A stretch of 8,275 nt of DNA from Nitrososphaerales archaeon TH526 (GCA_014523665.1 JAATVR010000413.1:1-8275), one strand, 5' to 3'. Shown: positions 1-7,115, counted from the stretch's first letter. Notes: generated from the sequence alone by a model not told the origin. Translations and numbers: made by a program.

Positions 1-2076
1 AAGAGCTTCAAATGAGAAATCTGCGTCTTGAAGAAGTTCAGCTGAGCTCAACAATGCAACTCGAATTGTGTCCGCACTATGATCTCTTATGGCTTGCCGT
101 AGGGGAATAATATTTCCGAAGGATTTGGACATTTTCTTACCGTCCATTAGCACTGAACCATTTACTACAATTTGTCTAGGCCAGTAGGCTCTATCAAATA
201 TAGCTACATGATTAAAGACAAAGAAGGTAAGATGATTAGGGACCAAGTCCCTTCCAGAATGCCGTGTGTCTACGGGGTAAAAGTACGTAAATTCTGTTCT
301 CATACTCAATATAAGTTCCTCGGAAAGTTTAGTCTCTTCGGAAATTGTTTTGAGAGAACCTGCTCCTAAAAATACATAGTCAAAAAGAGACTCGGTTAAA
401 TTTTGCGCAGTAATATCGTTACCGTCATCAAAATGAATGTATCTTGAAATAATGTAGTATGCAGTGTATATGACCGAATCAGATAGGCTTTCGATAATCC
501 AATCTTGGTCCCAAGGCAATCGTGTCCCAAGGCCAGACTTCCTCGCGCACGCTCTTTCCTTCAACCAATCTACCACATAATTGAATTCAGATCTTATTTC
601 ATCAGGAACGATATCCATTCTATTAATACATTCATGAGCTAGGTTTTTCCATTGAACATCACTATAATTGAGAAACCACTGATCACTTAGTATCTTTACT
701 ACACACTCTTCGCCACATCTACACTTGACTGGCTTTTTGACAAATTCATAAAGGATTTCTCCATTTTCATTCTGTAATAATTCAGATCTAATAAGATCCT
801 TTGCCTCTGACACCATCATTCCAGCATACTTTCCAGTATTTTCTTTTAACCTTCCCTTGTAGAATTCATGTGAGTATAATTCTGTCGTAGCTTTTTCCAA
901 AAGAGGATCATGTTGATCCTTCACGCCTAACTTTTCAATTATTATCTGAGAGGGAACTATGTTATCACCTTCATAGCCTTCTGATTCGATAATTGTTATT
1001 GGCTTGACTATTTCGTAATTATGCAATTCTTTAGAGGAATTACCATTTGTGAAATCGAGTAGGGCCTGATAATCGTAGGGAGCGTGAGCTGGGACAGACA
1101 TGACTAATCCACTGCCATCTTTAGGATCTACGAAGGAAGCAGGATATACAGGAAGTCTGTTCTGCGTTACAGGATTACTCACATACTCTCCTACTAATTT
1201 CATCCCATCTATTTCGTGGTCAATGTCCACATTATGACCTTGCTGTTTTAGTTTCATTACTGCATCACGACTTATAATCCACATAGGTTTGTTACCTCCG
1301 TCTACATGGGCGACCACATATCTTAAATGTGGGTTAACCCACAGATTGGTAACACCATAAACCGTTTCTGGCCTAAGTGTAGCCACTGGTAGTACATAGC
1401 TGTTACCTAGATAGAACTTAACCAACGTATATTCAATGAAATTAGGCTCTACGTCTCCTAACGTATCATGCTGACTAACGGGATTCTGGTCTCTAGGACA
1501 CCACCCTACTGGATGAGAGCCTTGGATTATGAGACCTTTTTTCTTGAGAAAGTTAAATTGCCATGATATGAACTTTGAAAACGCTTCATCGATAGTAGTG
1601 AATTCCCTTCTCCAATCTATTGAGAATCCCATTTCCTTCATCCCTTGTTTTATTTCTTGGTGGAAAAATCTTGCTATATTAGCTGGTTCGTTGAATGATT
1701 CTATTACCTCTGAGGGAACACCATACACATTGCGAAAAGTATTGTATAGATCCGTATCCCCTGATACCAATCTACGAGACATTGCTAATATGGGGGTACC
1801 TGTATAGTGAAAGCCCATTGGAAATAAAACATTGTATCCTCTCATTCTCTTATAACGAGCGTGAACGTCGGCAAGTGTGTACGTTCTTCCATGTCCTATA
1901 TGCTGTGGAGAATTTGGATATGGATATGCAACTGTTACCAAATATTTTTGCTTTGCAGAATCAGGACTCGATTCGAATGTCTTCTGTTCATCCCATATTT
2001 GCCTCCACTTTTTCTCTGTTAGATTCCAGTCTGGTAGAGCAGCGCGCTTTTGCGGACGTAGGTGGGAGTTATGCAT
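1..2076 (-). CDS. leuS: Leucyl-tRNA synthetase, archaeal type (3' end outside window)
   Basis: Class I enzyme that charges tRNA-Leu with leucine in the cytoplasm. My reverse-strand translation is open for 692 codons from the ATG at 2076-2074 to the window edge. Visible motifs are HIGH at residues 59-62 in PQHIGHGRTY, the CP1 editing domain with TLRPETVYG (233-241) and the VPAHAPYD segment whose Asp335 matches the conserved editing aspartate, a Cys cluster CRCGEEC (452-458) resembling the archaeal zinc knuckle, GLGTRLPWD (516-524), and KMSKS at 648-652. Archaeal LeuRS is usually about 950 residues, so most of the anticodon-binding and C-terminal region lies beyond the left edge. The start is well constrained: the codon three before ATG is the in-frame TGA that ends alaS, 6 nt away. 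No clear Shine-Dalgarno is seen, so translational coupling to alaS is likely. Identity is secure. Confidence 0.96.
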   Translation of the reverse strand, partial: MHNSHLRPQKRAALPDWNLTEKKWRQIWDEQKTFESSPDSAKQKYLVTVAYPYPNSPQHIGHGRTYTLADVHARYKRMRGYNVLFPMGFHYTGTPILAMSRRLVSGDTDLYNTFRNVYGVPSEVIESFNEPANIARFFHQEIKQGMKEMGFSIDWRREFTTIDEAFSKFISWQFNFLKKKGLIIQGSHPVGWCPRDQNPVSQHDTLGDVEPNFIEYTLVKFYLGNSYVLPVATLRPETVYGVTNLWVNPHLRYVVAHVDGGNKPMWIISRDAVMKLKQQGHNVDIDHEIDGMKLVGEYVSNPVTQNRLPVYPASFVDPKDGSGLVMSVPAHAPYDYQALLDFTNGNSSKELHNYEIVKPITIIESEGYEGDNIVPSQIIIEKLGVKDQHDPLLEKATTELYSHEFYKGRLKENTGKYAGMMVSEAKDLIRSELLQNENGEILYEFVKKPVKCRCGEECVVKILSDQWFLNYSDVQWKNLAHECINRMDIVPDEIRSEFNYVVDWLKERACARKSGLGTRLPWDQDWIIESLSDSVIYTAYYIISRYIHFDDGNDITAQNLTESLFDYVFLGAGSLKTISEETKLSEELILSMRTEFTYFYPVDTRHSGRDLVPNHLTFFVFNHVAIFDRAYWPRQIVVNGSVLMDGKKMSKSFGNIIPLRQAIRDHSADTIRVALLSSAELLQDADFSFEAL

Positions 2077-2082
2077 TGGATT

Positions 2083-4812
2083 TCATCGTCCAATGGTTTG
2101 TGAGACCATCTCTTCTAATGATGATAGCGTTTCTCGTATTTTTTGCCTAAACTTCCCGCCTCCTTGACCAAATGCCGCATTTCCTCCACCTGATCCACCG
2201 AGTGTCTGTGAAAGCTGATGGGCTATATCGCCTGCCTTGATCCTTTTTCTTGCAACTTCTCCGGCAAATGTGATAACACGTACACCCTGACCTTTTCCGA
2301 TAAGTGCAACGAAAATCAAATATGGATCATTCTGGGTCGCTGTCTCGCCCAATGAGATATAGTAGTCTTCACCAAGCTCCTCATCATACGTACTAAATAA
2401 CTTGATTCCATCAGACGAGATCTCTTTTGAATCTTTGAAAATCGAATTCATGACGGAGGGTAGCGTTTTTCTTACGATAGCTTTAAGTTTCTTCTTGGTC
2501 TCGTCTGCTTCGTCAACAGATTTACGCAGTGATTCTACCACCTTTTCCCTACTTGCTCCTAGGACGCGTGAGATGGTATTGAGCTGATTATCTTGTTTTT
2601 CCACATAGTCTATAGCAGCCTCCCCAGCTACAAATTCTAGTCTTACAACACCATCCTGAATTCTTTCAGTTCTGAAAATCTTTATCAAGCCGATTTCACC
2701 GGTACGATTAACATGAGTTCCTCCACAGGCTTCTATATCCCAATCCTTAATATTTACAATTCTGACAGTACCAGATGGAACCACACCTCCCTGATAAATT
2801 CTAAAGGAGTAATTTCTTTCTGCATCAATACGTTCGTATGTGTTTATTAGTACTGGGTTATCCTGCCTTACAACTTTGTTTGCGGCTCTTTCTATTTCTT
2901 CGATTTCCTCCCTGGTGAGTGAGGAGTGGTGGGTGATATCCAGCCTCGCGTAGTCCTCGTCCTTGAACGCAGAATTTTGCCATACCCACGACCCAAGGAT
3001 ACTTCTCGCAGAGGCATTTACAATATGCGTTGCAGTATGATGTTTAGTGATTAGGTCTCTTCTTCTTGGATTTATGCGGACTCGAACCTTCTTTCCGGGT
3101 AAGAGGCCCTTTGAGGAACTTACTTTATGTATTACGATATCATTTTGCTTCATTACATCTAGTACTTCAATCCCTTCAATATCCCCCGTATCAGGCTCTT
3201 GACCCCCACCTCGAGGATAGAATACAGTCTGATCAAGGATCACGTAGTTGTTCTCTACAATAGCCAAGATTTTGGCGTCAGACTCAGTCATCAAACCATG
3301 TTGATAATATAGTAATCTAGTTGGTTGCAGTTCGTCAATGCCTGTAATTGGCCTAAGACTGTGTGTCGAATGATGAGATTCGTGCAGTTCAGCTAGCCGT
3401 GCATAAAAAGCTTGAGGAATACTTTCGATTACTCCTGACTCAATAAGGAATTCAGGCGTGATGCCATCTGATTCGTACAGTCTTATAAGATCACCAACCG
3501 AAAGGCTTTGTTTCTTGCCCATTATTGACGAGGTAATAGAATTCATTCTTTCCTTTGACCCCAGATATCTATTAGACTCGATTTGCAAAATAGTTCTAAC
3601 ATCATTTACATGGTCTTTTAATTCTGGGTACATCCTTCTCAAATATCCGATGTGCATGTCAGCGATTTCAGCTAAATCAAAATTCCAACCTATTCTTTCT
3701 AATATGGCCAACGCTCTTCTAAGAATCACCCTAAGATTATATCCACCTCCCACGTTAGATGGAAGAGAACCGTCGCTAATGGCAAAGAGTAAAGTCCTAG
3801 TATGATCAGCGATAGTATACATTGCTTCAAACGGATTAATGATCTTATTCAGATCTTCGTTCGAAATTTTCATTTCTTTTGCAAATGCGGCCTTGAGAGC
3901 TCTCAGATCCACCTCTGTTCTCTCTAGTGCGTTTGAGGCAAACCTAAAATAACTTCCGAGCATTTCTTTATCGAGCATAGTCCCAGTTTTGCTCATCATC
4001 TCATTAATGACCGGACCGAATGTACAGTCGTAACTGGTTGGAGTGCCCATTGTTATCCATGAGAAACGCTCCAATCCTGCCCCCATATCTATAATTCGGT
4101 GTTTCATTGTTCGATATTCATTTTCATTCCCTTCGAATTCAGTGAATACTGCGTTCCCCAGCTCAAGCCCATTAACAAAATATTCTAACGAACACCCAAA
4201 AGCTCCTGCTCCCATCCAGACATCCTCTACAAAAGTGATGGCCTTAGGATCGATTCCCAATATCTTTGTCAACAATTGGTAATCTAAATCTAGGCAACGG
4301 TCCTTCCAATATCCTCCTTCCACATCTGCGTCGCAGGTTTGACCTATCATGCAAAAGGTAGTGTAATGGCGGCCACTGAGGCCTACATTTTCAATGTCGT
4401 TGAACCGAACACACATTTGAGGTACTACCAACGGATTGGCAGGGAGTTCAAAAAACACTTTGTTCTGAACTACTCGCTGAAAATCAACGATAGATGCAAT
4501 TGTATAATAAAGGTCATCGCGCCATCTGCAGACAACAGGGTACCTGCTTACTACAGTATGCTCATTTTTCCCAAAGAATGCTTCGACTTCCTTCCACGTA
4601 TCAATATAGTCTAGACGCTTGCTCGTTGGGGGATTTCCAAGAAACCCATAAACCTCATGATCGGGGCAAACCGCCCTATCTACTAGAGACCAAAAAAATT
4701 TACCACAAAGATTACATTTGTGTCGTTGGAATCCAACTTTATCGAATAGTGCTACTTTATAGTATCTATCAGGATTAGCAGAAAACAGAGCAGAAAGTTC
4801 ATTTTTGCCCAA
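2083..4812 (-). CDS. alaS: Alanyl-tRNA synthetase, archaeal type
   Basis: Class II synthetase that attaches alanine to tRNA-Ala and edits Ser/Gly mischarging. It has 909 residues, the normal archaeal length. An N-terminal zinc site is formed by C33, C36, C49 and H52, as in archaeal AlaRS. The class II core includes GRHYTTFCMIGQ (148-158, motif 2 region) and DMGAGLERF (242-250, motif 3). The editing domain has HTATH (592-596) and CGGTH (696-700), giving the HxxxH plus CxxxH zinc set. The C-terminal DHHA1-like part ends with glycine-rich GGSGGG (872-877) and GQGGGK. The start is TTG at 4812-4810: reading upstream in frame to the stop at 4911-4909 I find no ATG, GTG or further TTG, and the product then begins just before the conserved SANPDRYYKV stretch. 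It lies 6 nt upstream of leuS in the same frame. Identity is secure; the start is likely. Confidence 0.97.
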   Translation of the reverse strand: MGKNELSALFSANPDRYYKVALFDKVGFQRHKCNLCGKFFWSLVDRAVCPDHEVYGFLGNPPTSKRLDYIDTWKEVEAFFGKNEHTVVSRYPVVCRWRDDLYYTIASIVDFQRVVQNKVFFELPANPLVVPQMCVRFNDIENVGLSGRHYTTFCMIGQTCDADVEGGYWKDRCLDLDYQLLTKILGIDPKAITFVEDVWMGAGAFGCSLEYFVNGLELGNAVFTEFEGNENEYRTMKHRIIDMGAGLERFSWITMGTPTSYDCTFGPVINEMMSKTGTMLDKEMLGSYFRFASNALERTEVDLRALKAAFAKEMKISNEDLNKIINPFEAMYTIADHTRTLLFAISDGSLPSNVGGGYNLRVILRRALAILERIGWNFDLAEIADMHIGYLRRMYPELKDHVNDVRTILQIESNRYLGSKERMNSITSSIMGKKQSLSVGDLIRLYESDGITPEFLIESGVIESIPQAFYARLAELHESHHSTHSLRPITGIDELQPTRLLYYQHGLMTESDAKILAIVENNYVILDQTVFYPRGGGQEPDTGDIEGIEVLDVMKQNDIVIHKVSSSKGLLPGKKVRVRINPRRRDLITKHHTATHIVNASARSILGSWVWQNSAFKDEDYARLDITHHSSLTREEIEEIERAANKVVRQDNPVLINTYERIDAERNYSFRIYQGGVVPSGTVRIVNIKDWDIEACGGTHVNRTGEIGLIKIFRTERIQDGVVRLEFVAGEAAIDYVEKQDNQLNTISRVLGASREKVVESLRKSVDEADETKKKLKAIVRKTLPSVMNSIFKDSKEISSDGIKLFSTYDEELGEDYYISLGETATQNDPYLIFVALIGKGQGVRVITFAGEVARKRIKAGDIAHQLSQTLGGSGGGNAAFGQGGGKFRQKIRETLSSLEEMVSQTIGR

Positions 4813-4900
4813 TACTCTGTATGCCTTGTCAAATAGAGTAATAACGGTTTCGATCTTTAACTTGATGGATGGATGGTTACAAACAACAATTTGATTCTGA

Positions 4901-4917
4901 GAATGATATTATCCGAT
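4901..4917. repeat. 17-bp direct repeat, copy 1
   Basis: GAATGATATTATCCGAT occurs here and identically at 5278-5294, same orientation. The core TTATCCGA appears a third time at 5323-5330. It contains the putative TATA element of alaS. Confidence 0.85.
4905..4914 (-). promoter_or_regulatory. TATA-like element upstream of alaS-leuS
   Basis: The minus strand reads GGATAATATC here, a plausible archaeal box A about 90 nt before the alaS TTG. Transcription starting roughly 25 nt downstream would give a leader of about 65-70 nt. The element sits inside a 17-bp sequence (4901-4917) repeated exactly at 5278-5294, where it precedes another minus-strand coding-like stretch at leaderless spacing. That parallel supports a promoter role but does not prove it. 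Confidence 0.4.
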
Positions 4918-5030
4918 GGGGGTGTGACTTCATTTGTTATTTGAACCGAAAAAAGTTTGGATTAATTTCAAAAATGATCCATTCAAATCGAATATGAAAA
5001 ATCCTCCCCAATTACAGTATTGATAATGCA

Positions 5031-5253
5031 TTAAACACAGGAAATATCATTCGCCCTCCCTTGTTTACATTTACTAATAAAATCGATGAGGATTTGCCGT
5101 ATATAACTTATCGGAAGCAACTCTTTTCCAATAATGAGTTTTCCTAGTAGAGCAAGTTTACTTGATAACAGGAATGACTCCTTTTGAATGTTATCTAATG
5201 TATAGTTCTCATACTAACAATAGGTTCTGATGTTCTAACAGTATGTCTGCCAT
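5031..5253 (-). pseudogene. Frameshifted small gene, unknown function
   Basis: Reverse-strand reading from ATG at 5253 gives MADILLEHQNLLLV and then TGA (5211-5209). Skipping one base after codon 13 (G at 5214) opens a second frame from 5213 to a TAA at 5033-5031. It starts YENYTLDNIQKESF, continues through LALLGKLIIGKELLPISYIR and ends KQGRANDISCV. Joined, the two parts give about 73 residues that look like a real soluble alpha-helical protein, with alternating hydrophobic and charged positions. I cannot name the family. The exact 17-bp copy of the alaS TATA-like region sits about 25-40 nt upstream of the ATG, the spacing expected for a leaderless archaeal transcript. The break could be a mutation, a programmed frameshift or a sequencing error; a single-base lesion in a once-real gene is the simplest reading. 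Confidence 0.5.
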
Positions 5254-5277
5254 ACGGTAACAATATGATATTTTCCT

Positions 5278-5294
5278 GAATGATATTATCCGAT
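5278..5294. repeat. 17-bp direct repeat, copy 2
   Basis: Exact copy of 4901-4917, same orientation. On the minus strand it contains GGATAATATC (5291-5282), about 30 nt before the ATG of the broken ORF at 5253, suiting a box A for a leaderless transcript. The core TTATCCGA recurs at 5323-5330. Confidence 0.85.
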
Positions 5295-5378
5295 TTTGCT
5301 CACGATTGTACTTATTTAGGGGTTATCCGAAGCTCTTTCTTAATGTAGTTCGAAATAACTCGTCTTTCATAACATCTA

Positions 5379-5684
5379 ATGGTCTATTCTTTGGAAGTAA
5401 TTGGAGCTCTCAAAGAAGAAGTAGAAATCGGAACAAACTTGAAACTGAATATGTTATACATAGCTGATCGGCGGGATGAAATAGAGTTTCTCCAATGGAC
5501 TACAAGAACCATCCAATCAATACTAAACCGGGATATTGACGAGCGGCAACAACTTGGGATAATTGAGAAGCGATTAGAGATAATGGATACGATAGAATTT
5601 GAGAACTCGCTTCAAGAACGAGTCTTATCGCAATGTGATCTCCAATCAATAGATTCTGACATCGTGTTCCAGTGTTCGTTGTAG
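5379..5684 (+). CDS. Hypothetical 101-aa protein
   Basis: ATG start at 5379, stop TAG at 5682-5684. I do not recognise a family. The product is acidic and charged, with no membrane segment or signal peptide, and looks mostly alpha-helical: LKEEVEIGTNLKLNM near residues 11-25, then a central EIEFLQWTTRTIQSILNRD helix, then ERQQLGIIEKRLEIMD with heptad-like hydrophobic spacing suggesting a coiled coil. An antisense 100-codon ORF overlaps much of it but reads like a shadow (Ser/Leu/Pro-rich, no coherent motif). The region on both sides is pseudogene-rich, so this may itself be a remnant or spurious. A short GGGCT/AGCCC inverted repeat at about 5695-5712 lies just downstream and could be a weak terminator. 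Confidence 0.4.
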   Translation: MVYSLEVIGALKEEVEIGTNLKLNMLYIADRRDEIEFLQWTTRTIQSILNRDIDERQQLGIIEKRLEIMDTIEFENSLQERVLSQCDLQSIDSDIVFQCSL

Positions 5685-5729
5685 AATTCCTTTGGGGCTC
5701 AAATATAAGCCCGTTAAACGCACTCTGGG

Positions 5730-6061
5730 ATGGTTTTGGGGAAAAAGCTCTTTGTAAAGAGTGGCAAAATAACGAGGGTTCACCCAATTGTAGGAGTAAC
5801 AACAGAAGTTAGTTTCGCCTCAGAAATTGGAGGTGAAGGCAGGTGTCCAAGCGGCATTGCATGATCGGTTGATTGCAGGTAGTTGAAGGTGGGAAGATCG
5901 AAGGGCTGATCGTAGTAACAGGATTCACGAATTCATAAAAATTAACTTGGATGAATAATTTAATTATTGCATCAGGTGTAGATGGCTCAATCTTGCCCCA
6001 AAAATGTCCGCAGCTATATTCGCCTGAAATATTATTTATGAATATTACTCATAGGATGTGA
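5730..6061 (+). pseudogene. Degraded gene with internal gap, frameshift and stop
   Basis: From ATG at 5730 the frame gives 44 codons (MVLGKKLFVKSGKITRVHP, later GVTTEVSFASEIGGEGR) and ends at TGA 5862-5864. A second frame then resumes at 5879 with VVEGGKIEGLIVVTGFTNS, hits TAA at 5936-5938, and continues in the same frame as KLTWMNNLIIASGVDGSIL and on to TGA at 6059-6061. All pieces have protein-like composition. From memory they recall a small soluble conserved family in Nitrososphaerales, in which the GFTNS stretch is followed by Q-K-L-x-W; a CAA to TAA change would explain the stop. Between SFASEIGGEGRCPSG and VVEGGK part of the family seems deleted. The family name is not assigned and the match is unverified. 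Confidence 0.55.
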
Positions 6062-6443
6062 ATGTTTGCATATGAATAAAGTGTGGTAAGTGGTAGCAGA
6101 ATATGCGCAACTGACACGACCGCCAGTCAAGAGAATGAGAGATGCTAAAGTATGAAAGATGCTAAAGTACGACATAATTTAAACCCAAATCCTTGTCTTC
6201 GATATCCGGTGGATAAAGATCTAGAATCTTGTGTTTCGGGTAAGAAGAATATGAATGAAAGTTAATTCTTCATTATAATCAAAAAGATTTACCTTGATTG
6301 CATATTTCTGAAGGTTACTTACTACCGGATACAAAATAACAATTGGTATCAATCTATAATAAGTAAGCTTTGAAATAAAAGCAGTCGATAACAGAGAAAA
6401 AGCTATTAGCAGCAGTAGGCCATTAAATATTTGGCTAAAAACT
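6062..6443. other. Intergenic region upstream of HTH gene
   Basis: About 380 nt with no supported gene. It contains the short direct repeat at 6140-6169 and AT-rich DNA. Possible box A sequences for the HTH gene are TCTATAATAA at 6353-6362 (leader near 60 nt) and CATTAAATAT at 6421-6430 (too close to the ATG unless initiation is internal). A hydrophobic reading frame runs on the minus strand across 6221-6440 but starts inside the HTH gene, so I do not call it. Confidence 0.45.
6140..6169. repeat. 13-bp tandem-type direct repeat, period 17
   Basis: AGATGCTAAAGTA occurs at 6140-6152 and 6157-6169. The four-base spacer gives a 17-nt period. It lies in non-coding DNA between the degraded gene and the HTH gene; a 37-codon ORF starting in the spacer (6152-6265) is not convincing as a gene. 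Probably a slippage duplication. Confidence 0.7.
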
Positions 6444-6740
6444 ATGCAAGTGGTTCTGAATAAAAAAGAAAAAGAGGAACTCGTAGTCAAATTACATCAA
6501 GAGAATAAAACGATTCGACAGATAGCTGAGATCGTGCATATGAGTTTCAAAGATATTGGAAAAATCATTCGAAGAATAGACAGCCGAATTAATGATGATG
6601 ATATTGACCGGAGTAACAAGTCTAAGACAACACAGGCAATATATCTATTCAAAAGTGGTAAAAAGCCAATTGAAGTGGCTATTGAATTAGACATATCATA
6701 TGATGAAGTAACAGAGCTGCAGAATGAATACTGGGCATAG
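6444..6740 (+). CDS. Helix-turn-helix DNA-binding protein, possibly 3'-truncated
   Basis: A 98-residue product with a recognisable HTH at about residues 22-45 (KTIRQIAEIVHMSFKDIGK). A basic/acidic linker (46-60) leads to a second helical unit (62-97), KTTQAIYLFKSGKKPIEVAI, then DISYDEVTELQNEYW, which looks like another HTH-like fold. This arrangement matches my memory of a Nitrososphaerales family of putative transcription regulators. In those, the EYW segment is followed by a longer helical or coiled-coil region, whereas here TAG follows at once after YWA. The sequence right after the stop reads, one frame over, into an isochorismatase remnant, so the natural 3' end may have been deleted. 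DNA target unknown. Start chosen as the first ATG, with residues 1-12 continuing the family-like N terminus. It may still be expressed as a short DNA-binding protein. Confidence 0.65.
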   Translation: MQVVLNKKEKEELVVKLHQENKTIRQIAEIVHMSFKDIGKIIRRIDSRINDDDIDRSNKSKTTQAIYLFKSGKKPIEVAIELDISYDEVTELQNEYWA

Positions 6741-6775
6741 ACACAGGTAGTATATGTATTTTCATAGACACAGGT
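6736..6775. repeat. 13-bp direct repeat at a gene junction
   Basis: CATAGACACAGGT occurs at 6736-6748 and 6763-6775, period 27 nt. The first copy overlaps the HTH stop codon and the second leads into the hydrolase remnant, where it encodes IDTG just before FERML. In that frame both copies encode IDTG. The arrangement suggests a local duplication associated with a deletion junction. Confidence 0.75.
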
Positions 6776-7085
6776 TTTGAGCGGATGCTTCGAAATGCTG
6801 GTATTATTACTGTAGTGTTTACAGGTATTGCCACAGAATTTGGAGTAGAGTCCAGTGCTAGGGATGTGTTCAATCGTGGATTTTATTCTGTAGTAGTTTC
6901 AGATTGTGTGTCTTCACCAGATAACACTTGAAAATATGAAGAATTTAATAACCATTATAAATTCAAAAGAGCTTGAAAATATTTGGTTGGGGAATAGCAT
7001 GCATCATGAACATGAACATATAGGAACTGCAAACAAATCTGATGTGTCTCCTAATACTCCACCGGCGGATGAAGCTGATCTATAA
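6761..7085 (+). pseudogene. Isochorismatase-like hydrolase, 5'-truncated and frameshifted
   Basis: Frame one reads FIDTGFERMLRNAGIITVVF, then TGIATEFGVESSARDVFNRG, then FYSVVVSDCVSSPDNT to TGA at 6929-6931. This is the C-terminal half of an isochorismatase/cysteine-hydrolase (Rossmann-like) domain. The frame beginning near 6927 continues with LENMKNLITIINSKELENIW, the expected last helix and strand, to TAA at 7083-7085. The few residues normally between SSPD and LENM are missing, so a small out-of-frame deletion split the gene. The N-terminal half with the catalytic Asp and Lys is absent; only HTH sequence lies upstream. The usual nucleophile position (TxxCV) is Gly here (TEFGV), which I recall also in intact archaeal relatives. 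From ATG 6936 the tail is a 49-codon ORF with an HHEHEH motif and acidic end, possibly still translated. Confidence 0.72.
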
Positions 7086-7089
7086 TTTA
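7080..7089 (+). promoter_or_regulatory. Possible box A for the zinc-ribbon gene
   Basis: CTATAATTTA overlaps the stop of the preceding ORF and is centred about 32 nt before the ATG at 7116. Transcription about 25 nt downstream would begin within a few bases of the start codon, a leaderless layout common in archaea. Predicted by eye only. Confidence 0.4.
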
Positions 7090-7115
7090 CGAAGATTTTA
7101 ATAACTGTAGTGAAA

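Larger units (their letters stand above)
4813..5030. other. alaS upstream region, no gene seen
   Basis: This AT-rich stretch precedes alaS. It holds the probable alaS leader and TATA-like repeat and the 3' flank of the broken minus-strand ORF at 5031-5253. I see no RNA gene and only trivial ORFs (for example nine codons from an ATG near 4994). Confidence 0.5.

Noticed and set aside
1529..2167. Several plus-strand ORFs opposite leuS
   Set aside because: They are antisense to a strongly motif-supported LeuRS frame and have no recognisable domains.
2402..4778. Plus-strand ORFs opposite alaS
   Set aside because: Shadows of the AlaRS reading frame; composition is that expected for complementary frames.
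5500..5802. 100-codon minus-strand ORF
   Set aside because: Overlaps the 5379-5684 ORF and the 5730 pseudogene, and has no coherent motif; treated as a shadow, though with limited certainty because the 5379 ORF is itself unproven.
6152..6265. 37-codon ORF MKDAKVRHNLNPNPCLRYP...
   Set aside because: Begins within a slippage-type repeat and has no promoter or family support; too short to claim.
6497..6873. Minus-strand ORFs opposite the HTH and hydrolase regions
   Set aside because: Antisense to frames with recognisable protein motifs.
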